Source of the DNA: Aristolochia californica
Lineage: Eukaryota > Streptophyta > Magnoliopsida > Piperales > Aristolochiaceae
NCBI GenBank assembly: GCA_029961685.1
Contig: JARWKL010000004.1
Span: 21,147,610 to 21,211,609, forward strand
Reading direction: 5' to 3'
DNA: 64,000 nt
Shown here: positions 51,091 through 62,200 of the stretch, piece by piece
Layout: each line of letters opens with the position of its first letter
Position numbering within the stretch: position 1 is the stretch's first letter
Position numbers and translations under genes: made by a program
Notes under the pieces: model-generated
What the model saw: only the letters and a program-made list of their open reading frames with translations
Databases searched by the model: none
Told to the model about the DNA's origin: nothing

Positions 51091-51206
51091 ACAACTAAAA
51101 TGGAAATGCACAATGCACAAATTTAGAGAGAGATAATTCCAAAAAGTTACATCTAAAATGGAAATGCACAATGCAGATATGTAGAGAGAGATAATTCCAA
51201 AAACAT
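51091..51206. repeat. 58 bp tandem duplication inside a monomer
   Basis: The segment ACAACTAAAATGGAAATGCA through GATAATTCCAAAAAGTT (51091-51148) is repeated as ACATCTAAAATGGAAATGCA onward (51149-51206). The two copies differ at several positions (CACAAATTT versus CAGATATGT). This explains the unusual 732 bp spacing between landmarks 50535 and 51267. The differences suggest either an old duplication or an unequal exchange between two different monomers at a short shared site. Confidence 0.9.
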
Positions 51207-54200
51207 TATGTATTTTTTAGGGTTTGAAAACTCTTTTTAGTTTTTATATATCAGGTTTGGCAATCGTCAGGAAAAGGGGGAGGCGGGGGATTTTTCACTG
51301 AGTGTTGACTACCAATCCATAAGTCATTCCTTACAAAAATATAGCCCGTTACCCACGATAAATCATTTTACAATCATCTATGATCGTTAGGTCAGCTTTT
51401 TTTAATTATGCAAAATAATGGCTTGTTTGACTCGGGTAAATATCCCACCGCTTGTTCACTTGAGAATTTAATGTTATTCTCTTTAAATAGTTTGGATCCA
51501 TAGGTCATTTTCATCTTTAACATGTTTCAAGCATGCATATCCGTTTTTTAAAACATGTGTAGAAAAAAAATTTCATATAAAATTCCAAGCAATTAGGGTT
51601 GAACTAGAAGAATTTACCAAACTTCGATAACAAAAATTTTGTGTTCATTTGTGGTGTGGGATTAAATTTTATTTACTTACATTTTTTATTGCCTTAAATT
51701 CTTTCCATAAATAAATTCTAAAATTTTCATTTTGTTGTGATCTATCTTCCTTTTATCTTTTCTTTTCGTTTCCGTGATGAAGGAAAAGTGAAAACTCAAG
51801 TTTGGATTTAAGAAAGAAGTATACATCTAAAATGGAAATGCACATTTCACAAATGTAGAGAGAGATAATTCCAAAAATTTCCTATTATTTTAAGGATTGT
51901 AAACTATTTTTAGTTTTTATATATCAGATTTTTCAATCGTTGGGAAAAGGAGGATGCGGGGGATTTTTAACTGAGTGTTGACTCCCAATCCATCAGTCAT
52001 TCCTTACAAAAATATAGCCCATTACGCATGATAAATCACTTTTCAATCATCTATGATCGTTAGGTCAGCTTTTTGTAAGTGAGCAAAATATTGGCTTGTT
52101 TGACTTGGGTAAATATCCCACCGCACGTTCACTTGAGAATTTAATGTTATTCTCTTTAAAAGGTTTGGATCCATAGGTCATTTTCATCTTTAACATGTTT
52201 CAAGCATGCATATCCAATATTTTAAAACATGTGTAGAAAAATCTTTCTTATAAAATTAAAGCTATTAGGGTTGAACAAGTGGAGTTTCCCAAACTTGGAT
52301 AAAAAAGGTTTTGTGTTCATTTGTGGTTTGTGAATAAATTTTCTTTACTTACATTTGTTATTGCTTCAAATGTTTTCCATATATAAACTCTAAAATTTTA
52401 ATTTAATTGTGATCTATTTGTCTTTTATCTCTTTTTTTGTTTACGTGAAGAAAGGAAAGTGAAAACTTAAGTTTTGATTTAAGAAAAAAGTACATATCTA
52501 AAATCGAAATGCACATTGCACAAATGTACAGAGAGATAATATTTAGAGATTATAAACTCTTTTTAGTTTTTGTATATCTGGTTTTCCAATCGTCAGGAAA
52601 AGAGGGAGGCGGGGGATTTTTAACTGAGTGTTGATTCCCAATCTATAAGTCATTCCTAACAAAAATTTAGCCCATTATGCATGATAAATCACTTGACAAT
52701 CATCTATGATCGTTAGGTAAGCTTTTTTAAGTGGGCAAAATAATGGCTTGTTTGACTCGGGTAAATATCCCACCGCACGTTCACTAGAGAATTTAATGTT
52801 ATTCTCTTTAAAATGTTTGGATCCATAGGTCATTTGCATCTTTAAGATGTTTCAAGCATGCATATCCATTTTTTAAAACATGTGTAGAAAAATCTCTTTG
52901 TTATAAAATTCCAAGCTATTAGGGTTGAATTAGTGGAATTTCCAAAACATGCATAACAAAACTTTTGAGTTCATTTATTATGTACGAATAAATTTTCTTT
53001 ACTTACATTTTTTATTGCTTTAATTCTTTCCATGAATAAACTCCAAAATTTTCATTTAGTTGTGGTCTATTTGCCTTTTATCTCTTTTTTTGTTTACGAG
53101 ATGAAGGGAAAGTGAGAACTCAGGTTTTGAATTTAGAAAAAAAATATACATTTAAAAAGGAAATGCACAATGCACATAAGTAGAGAGATAATTCCAAAAA
53201 GTGTCTGTAATTTTTGGCGATTGTGAACCCTTTTTAGTTTTTATATATCAGGTTGTGCAATAGTCAAGAAAAGGGGGAGGCGGGGGATTTTTAACTGAGT
53301 GTTCACTACCAATCCATAAGTCATTCCTTATAAAAATATAGCCCGTTACACATGATAAACCACTTTACTATTCTGTGATCGTTAGGTCAGGTTTTTGTAA
53401 TCTTGCAACATATTTGCTTGTTTGACTCGGGTAAATATCCCCCCGCACGTTCACTTGAGAATTTAATGTTATTCTCTTTAAAAGTTTTGGATCCATAGGT
53501 CATTTGAATCTTTAAGATGTTTCAAGCATGCATATCCATTTTTTAAAACATTTAAAGAAAAATCTCTTTCTTATAAAATTCAGAGCTATAAAGGTTGAAC
53601 TAGTGGAATTTCCAAAACTTGGATAACAAAACCTTTGTGTTCATTTGTGGTATGAGAATAAATTTTCTTTACTTAAATATTTTATTGCTTTAAATTTTTT
53701 TCATACATAAACTCTAAAATTTTCATTTTGTTGTGATGTATTAGCCTTTAATCTATTTTTTTTGTTTACGAGATGAAGGGAAAGTGAAAACTTAAGTTTT
53801 GATTTAAGAAAAAAGTATACATCTAAAATGGAAATGCACAATGCACAAATGTTTAGAGAGATAATTCCAAAAAGTATCTATAATGTTTAGGGATTGTAAA
53901 CTCTTTTTAGTTTTTATACATCAGGTTTTGCAATCGTCTGGATAAGGGGGAGGCGGGGAATTTTGAATGGAGTGTTGACTCCCAATCAATAAGTCATTCC
54001 TTACAAAAATAAATCTTGTTGGGCAAGATAAATAGCTTTAAAATCATCTATGATCGTTAGGTCAACTTTTTGTAAATGGGCAAAATAATGTCTTGTTTGA
54101 CTCGGGTAAATATCCCACCAGACATTCACTTGAGAATTTAATGTTGCTCTCTTTAAAAGGTTTGGATCAATAGGTCAATTGCAACTTTAACATATTTCAA

Positions 54201-57200
54201 GCATGCATATCCATTTTTTAAAACCTGTGTAGAAAAATCCCTTTCTTATAAAATTCCAAGCTATTAGGGTCGAACAAGTGGAATTTCGCAAACTTGGATA
54301 ACAAAACTTTTGTGTTCATTTGTGGTGTGTGAATAAATTTTATTTACTTACATTTGTTATTGCTTTAAATTTTTTCCATACATAAACCCTAAAATTTTCC
54401 ACTAATTGCCTTTTATCTCTTTTTTTGTTAACGAGATGAAGGTAAAGTGAAAACTCAATTTTTTGTTTAAGAAAAAAGTATATATCTAAATTGGAAATGC
54501 ACAATGCACAAATGTAGAGAGATTTAATTCCAAAAGGTGTTTGTAATTTTTAGGGATTGTAAACTCTTTTCAGGTTTTATATCTCTGGTTTTTCAAATGC
54601 CGGGAAAAGGGGGTGGCGGGGGATTTTTAACTGAGTCTTGACTCCCAATCCCTAAGTCATTTCCTACAAAAATATATCCCGTTACGCGTGACAAATGACT
54701 TTACAATAATCAATGATCGTTAGGTCAGCTTCTTGTAAATGGGCAAAATAATGGCTTGTTTGACTTGGGTAAATATCCCACCACAAGTTCACTTGAGAAT
54801 TTAATGGTATTCGCTTTAAAAGGTTTGGATCCATAGGTCATTTTCAACTTTAACATGATTCAAGCATGCATTTCCATTTTTTAAAACATATGTAGAAACA
54901 TCTCTTTCTTATAAAAGTCCACACAATTAGGGTTGAACTAGTGGAATTTCCCAAACTTGCATAACAAAAGTTGTGTTCATTTGTGGTGTGTGAATAAATT
55001 TTCTTTACTTACATTTTTTATTGCTTTAAATTCCTTCCATACATAAACTATAAAATTTTCATTTTGTTGTGATCTATTTGCCTTTTTTCTCTTTTTTTGT
55101 TAACGAGATGAAGGGAAAGTGAAAACTCAAGTTTTTATTTAAGAAAACAGTATACATCAAAAATTGAAACGTACAATGCAAAAATGTAGAGAGAGATAAT
55201 TCCAAAAAGTGTCTATAATTATTAGGGATTGTAAACTCTTTTTTGTTTTTATATATCAGGTTTTGCAATCGTCGAGAAAAGGTGGAGGCAAGGATTTTTA
55301 ATTGAGTGTTGACTCCAAATCCATAATTCATTCCTCAATAAAATATATCCTGTTTTGAGTGATAAATCACTTTACAATCATCTATGATCGTTAGGTAAGC
55401 TTTTTGTAAGTGGGCAAAATAATGGCTTGTTTGACTCGGGTAAATATCCCACCGCACGTTCACTTGAGAATTTAATGTTATTCTCTTTAAAAGGTTTGTA
55501 TCCATAGGTTATTTTCATCTTTAACATGTTTCAAGCATGCATATCCATTTTTTAAAACATGTGTAAACAAATCTTTCATATAAAATTCCGTGCTATTAGG
55601 GTTGAAGTAGTCGAATTTCCAAAACTTGGATAAAAAAACTTTTGTGTTCATTTGTTGTGTGTGAATAAATTTTCTTTACTTATTTTTTCTATTGCTTTTA
55701 TTTCTTTCCATACATAAACTCTAAAATTTTCATTTTGTTGTGATCCATTTGCCTTTTATCTCTTCTTTTGCTTACGAGATGAAGGGAAATTAAAAACTCA
55801 AGTTTTGATTTAAGAAAAAGGTATACATCTAAAATGGAAATGCACATTGCCCAAATGTAGAGAGAGATAATGCCAAAACGTGTCTGTAATTTTTAGGTAT
55901 TCTAAACTCTTTTCAGTTTTTTTATATCAGGTTGTGCAATGGTCAGGAAAAGGAGGAGGCGAGGGATTTTTAACTGAGTGTTGTCTCCTAATCCATAAGT
56001 CATTCCTTACAAAAATATAGCCCATTACGCATGATAAATCACTTTACAATCATCTAAGATCGTTAGGTCAGCTTTTTGTAAGTGGGCAAAATAATGGCTT
56101 GTTTGACTCGGGTAAATATCCCACCGCACGTTCACCTGGGAATTTATTGTTATGCTCTTTAAAAGGTTTGGATCCATAGGTCATTTGAAATTGTAACATT
56201 TTTCAAGCATGCATATCCATTTTTTAAAACATGTGAAGAAAAATCTCTTTCTTATAAAATTGCAAACTATAAGAGTTGAACTAGTGGATTTTCCCAAACT
56301 TGGAAAAAAAACATTTGTGTTCATTTGTGGTGTGTGAATAAATTTTTTTACTTACATTTGTTATTTATTTAAATTCTTTTCATACATAAACTCTAAAATT
56401 TTCATTTTGTTGTGATCTATTTGCCTTTTATCTCTTTTTTTTGTTTTCGAGATGAAGGGAAAGTGAAAACTCAAGTTTTGATTTAAGAAATAAATATACA
56501 TCTAAAATTTAAATGCACAATGCACAAATGTTGAGAGAGAAAATTCCAAAAAATTTTAGTAATTTTAAGGGATTGTAAACGTTTATTAGTTTTTATGTAT
56601 CAGGTTTTCCAATCGTCGGGAAAAGGGGGAGGCGGGGGATTTTTAACTAAATGTTAACTCCCAATCCATAAGTCATTCATTAAAAAAATATAGCTCGTTA
56701 CGCATGATAAATCACTTTACAATCATCTATGATCGTTAGGTCAACCTTTTGTAAATGGGAAAAATAACGGCTTGTTTACTCGGGTAAATATCCCACCGCA
56801 CATTCACTTGAGAATTTATTGTTATTCTCTTTAAAAGGTTTGGATCCATAGGTCATTTGCATCTTTAAGATGTTTCAAGCATACATATCCATTTTTTAAA
56901 ACATATGTAGAAAAATCTCTTTCTTATAAAATTCCAAGCTATTAAGGTTGAACTAGTGGAATTTCCCAAACTTTGATAACAAAAATTTTGTGGTCTTTTG
57001 TGATGTGAATAAATTTTATTTACTTAAATTTTTTAATGTTCTAAATTCTTTCCACACATAAACTCTAAAATTTTCATTTTGTTGTGATCAATTTTCCATT
57101 TATTTCTTTTTTTGTTTACGAGATGAAGGGAAAGTGAAAACTCTTGTTTTGATTTAAGAAAAAAGTATACATCTAAAATGGAAATGAAAAATGCAGAAAT

Positions 57201-59201
57201 GTAGAGAGAGATAATTCCAAAAATTATCTGTAATTTTTAGGGATTGTAAACTCTTTTTACTTTTTATATATCAGGTTTTGCAATCGTCAAGAAAAGGGGG
57301 AGGCAGGGATTTTTAACTGAGTGTTGACTCCCAATCCATACGGCATTCCTTACAAAAATATAGGCCATTTCGCTTCGTAAATCACTTTACAATCACCTAA
57401 GATAGTAGGTCAGCTTTTTGTAGGTTGGAAAATAATGGCTCTTTTGACTCGGGTAAATATCCCTCCGCACATTCACTTGAGAATTTAATGTAATTCTCTT
57501 TAAAAGTTTCGGATCCATAGGTCATTTGAATCCTGAACATGTTCCAAGCATGCATGTCCATTTGTTAAAACATGTGTAGAAAAATCTTTCCAATAAAATT
57601 CCATGTTATAAGGGTTGAACTAGTCGAATTTCCAAAACTTGTATAACAAAACTTTTGTGTACATTTGTTGTGTGTGAATAAATTTACTTTACTTACATTT
57701 GCTATTCCTTTAAATTATTTCCATACATGAACTCTAAAAGTTTCATTTTTTTGTGATCTATTTGCCTTTTATATCTTTTTTTTTATGAGAAGAAGGGAAA
57801 GTGAAAACAATAGTTTTGATGTAAGAAAAAAGTATATATCTAAAACTGAAATACACATTGAAAAAATGTAGAGAGAGATAATTCCAAAAAGTGTCTATAA
57901 TTTTTAGGTATTGTAAACTCTTTTTAGTTTTTATATATCAGGTTATGCAAATGTCCAGAAAAGGGAGAGGTGGGGGATTTTTAACTGAATGTTGACTCCT
58001 GATCCATAAGTCATTCATTACAAAAATATAACCCGTTACACATGATAAATCACTTTACAATCATCTATGATCGTTACATCAGCTTTTTGTAAGTGGGCAA
58101 AATAATGGCTTTTTCGACTCGGGTCAAAATCCCACCGCACGCTCTCTAGATAATTGAATGTTATTATCTTTAAAAGGTTTCGATCCATAGGTCATTTGCA
58201 TCTTTAACATGTTTCAAGCATGCATATCAATTTTTTAAAACATGTGAAGAAAAATCTCTTTCTTATAAAATTCCAAGCTATAAGGATTGAACTAGTGGAA
58301 TTTCCCAAACTTGGATTACAAAAATTTTGTGTTCATTTGTGGTGTGTGAATAAATTTTATTTACTTACTTTTTTTATTTCTTTAAATTCTTTCCATACAT
58401 AAACTCTAAAATTTTCATTTTGTTGTAATATTTTTGCCTTCAATCTTTTTTTTTCTTTACGAGATGAAGTGAAAGTGAAAACTCAAGTTTTGATTTAAGA
58501 AAAAAAGTATTCATCTAAAATGGAAATGCACAATGCACAAATGTTGAGAGAGATAATTCCAAAATTTTTTTTTAATTTTTAGGGATTGTAAACTGTTTTT
58601 AGTTTTTATATATAAGGTTTTGCAATCGTCGGGAAAAGGGGGAGGCGAGGGATTTTTAACTGAGTATTGACTCCCAATCCATAAGTCATTCCTTACTAAA
58701 ATATAACTCGTTACGCGTGATAAATCACTTTACACTCATCTATGATCGTTAGTTCAACTTTTTGTAAATGGGCAAAATAACGGCTTGTTTGAATCGGGTA
58801 AATAACCCACAGCACATTCACTTGAGAATTAAATGTTATTATCTTAAAAAGGTTTGGATCCATAGGTCATTTACATCTTTAAGATGTTTCAAGTATGCAT
58901 GTCCAATTTTTTAAAACATGTGTAGAAAAATCTCTTTCTTTTAAAATTCTAGCTATTAGGGTTGAACTATTGGAATTTCTCACACTTGGATAACAAAACT
59001 TTTGTGTTCATTAGTGGTATGTGAATAAATTTTCTTTACTTACATTTGTTATTGATTTAAATTATTTCCATATATAAACTCTAAAATTATCATTTTAATT
59101 TGATCTATTTGCCTATTATCTCTTTTTTTGTTTACGACATTTTTATGGATTGTAAACTCTTTTTAGTTTTTATATACTAGCTTTTGCAAATGTCGAGAAA
59201 A

Positions 59202-59215
59202 GGGGGGGGGGGGGG
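59202..59215 (+). repeat. Run of 14 Gs in the landmark
   Basis: Fourteen consecutive Gs follow GTCGAGAAAA and precede TGCTGGGG. Most monomers have only GGGGGAGGC and five Gs at this place. Two other copies show similar expansion: 106-117 (12 Gs) and 47401-47414 (14 Gs). Homopolymer length is error-prone in long-read assemblies, so the exact count is uncertain. Confidence 0.85.
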
Positions 59216-62200
59216 TGCTGGGGATTTTTAACTAAGTGGTAAATCCCAATCCCTATGTCATTGCTGAAAAATATATATCCCGTTACGCATGATAAATCAC
59301 TTTACAATCATCTATGATCGTTAGGTCAGAGTTTTGTAAATTGGCAAAATAATGTCTTGTTTGACTCGGGCAAATATCCCAAGCACGTTCACTTGAGAAT
59401 TTAATGTTATTCTCTTTTAAAGGTTTGGATACATAGGTCATTTGCATCTTTAAGATGTTTCAAGTATGCATATCCACTTTTTAAAACAGGTGTAGAAATA
59501 TCTCCTTATTATAAAATTCCAACCTATTTGGGTTGAACTAGTGGAATTTCCCAAACTTGGATAACAAAAATTTTGTGTTCATTTGTGGTGTGTGAATAAA
59601 TTTTCTTTACTTACATTTTTCATTTCTTAAAATTATTTCCATACATGAACTCTAAAATTTTCATTTTTTTGTGATCTAGTTTCCTTTTATCTCTTTTTTT
59701 ATTTACGATATGAAGGGAAAGTGAAAACTCAAGTTTTGATTTAAGAAAAAAGTATACTTAGAAAATGGAAATGAAAAATGCAAAAATGTAGAGAGAGATA
59801 ATTCCAAATAGGGTCTGTAATTTTTAGGGATTTTAAACTCTTTTTAGTTTTTATATATCAGGTTTTGCAATCGTCGGGAAAAGGGGGAGGCATGGGTTTT
59901 TTAACTGAGTCTTGACTCCCAATCCATAAGGCATTCCTTCAAAAACTATAGTCCATTACACATGATAAATCACTTTACAATCATCTATGATTTTTAGGAC
60001 AACTTTTTGTATGTGGGCAAAATAATGGCTTGTTTGACTCGGGTAAATATCCCACCGCACGTTCACTTGAGAATTTAATGCTATTCTCTTTAAAAGGTTT
60101 GGATCTGTAGGTGATTTGCATCTTTAACATGTTTCAAGCATGCATATCTAATTTTTTAAAACATGTGGAGAAAAATCTCTTTCTTTTAAAATTCTGGCCA
60201 TTAGGGTTGAACTAGTGGAATTTCCCATACTTGGATAACAAAACTTTTGTGTTCATTAGTGGTGTGTGAATAAATTTTCTTTACTTACATTTTTTATTGC
60301 TTTAAATTCTTTCCATATATAAACTCTAAAATTATCATTTTGATGTGATCTATTTGCCTTTTATCTATTTTTTTGTTTATGAGACGAAGGGAAAGTGATA
60401 ACTAAAGTTTTGATTTAAGAAAAAAGTATACATCTAAAATGAAAATGCACAATGCACAAATGTAGAGAGAGATAATTCCAAAAATTTTCTGCAATTTTTA
60501 GGGATTGTAAACTCTTTTTAGTTTTCATATATCAGGTTGTGTAATCGTCGGGAAATGGTTAATGGGGGCGACTTTTAACTGAGTGTTTACTCCCAATCTA
60601 TAAGAAATCCTTACAACAATATAGCCCTTTAGGCATGATAAATCACTTTACAATCTTCTATGATCGTTAGGTCACCTTTTTGTAAGTGGGCAAAATAATG
60701 GCTTCTTTACCTCGGGTAAATATCCCACCGAACGTTCACTTGAGAATTTAATGTTGCTCTCTTTAAAACGTTTGGATCCATAGGTCATTTGCATCTTCAT
60801 CATGTTTCAAGCATGCATATCCATTTTTTAAAACATGTGTAGAAAAATCTCTTTCTTAAAAAATTCCAGGCTTTTAGGGTTGAACAAATGGAATTTCCCA
60901 AAATTGGATAAAATCCTTTTGTGTTCATTTTTGGTGTGTGAATAAATTTTCTTTACTTACATTTGTTATTGCTTTAAAATTTTTCCATACATAAACTCTA
61001 AAATTTTCCACTATTTGCATTTAATCTCTTTTTTTTTTTACGAATGAAGGGAAAGTGAAAACTCAAGTTTATATTTAAGAAAAAAGTGTACATCTAAAAG
61101 GGAAATGCTCAATGCACAAATGTTGAGAGATTTAATTCAAAAAAGTGTCTGCAACTTTTAGGGATTGTAAACTCTTTTTAGTTTTTATATAACAGGTTTT
61201 GTAAATGTTGGGAAAAGGGGGAGGCAGGGATTTTTAATTGAGTGTTAACTCCCAATCCCTAAGTCATTGCTTACAAATATATATCCCGTTACGCATGATA
61301 AATCACTTTACAATCATTTATTATCGTTAGGTCAACTTTTTGTAGATGGGCAAAATAATGGCTGGTTTGAATCTTATTCTCTTTAAAAGGTTTGGATCCA
61401 TAGGTCATTTGTGTCCTTAACATGTTTCAAGCATGCATGTCCATTTTTTAAAAAATTTGTAGAAAAATCTCTTTCTTTTAAAATTCCAAGTTATTAGGGT
61501 TGAACTAGTGGAATTTCCCAAACTAGGATAACAAATTTTTTTTTTCATTTGTGGTTTATGAATAAATTTTGTATACTTAAATTTGTTATTGCTTTAAATT
61601 CTTTCCATACATATACTCTGAAGTTTTCATTTTTTTGAGATCAATTTCCCTTTTATCTCTTTTATTGTTTCTGTAATGAAGGGAAAGTGAAAACTCAAGT
61701 TTTGATTTAAGAAAAAAGTATACATCTAAAATAGAAATGCACAATGCACAAATGTAGAGAGAGGTAATTCCAAAAAGTGTCCGTAATTTTTAGGGATTAA
61801 AAAGACTTTTTAGTTTTTATATATCAGGTTTTGTAATCATCGAGAAAGGAGGCTTGGATTTTTAACCAAGTGTTGACTCCGAATCCATAAGTCATTCCTT
61901 ACAAAAATATAGTCCGTTTCGCATGATAAATTACTTTACAATCATCTATGATCGTTAGGTCAGCTTTTTGAAAGTGGGCAAGATAATGGCTTGTTTGACT
62001 CGGGTGAATATTCCACCGCACATTCATTTGAGAATTTAATGTTATTCTCTTTAAAAGGTTCGTATCCATAGGTCATTTGAATATTTAACATATTTCAAGC
62101 ATGCATATCCCTTTTCTAAAACTTGTGTTGAAAAATCTTTCTTATAAAATTCCATGCTATAAGGGTTGAACTAGTGGAAATTCCCAAACTTGGATAACAA

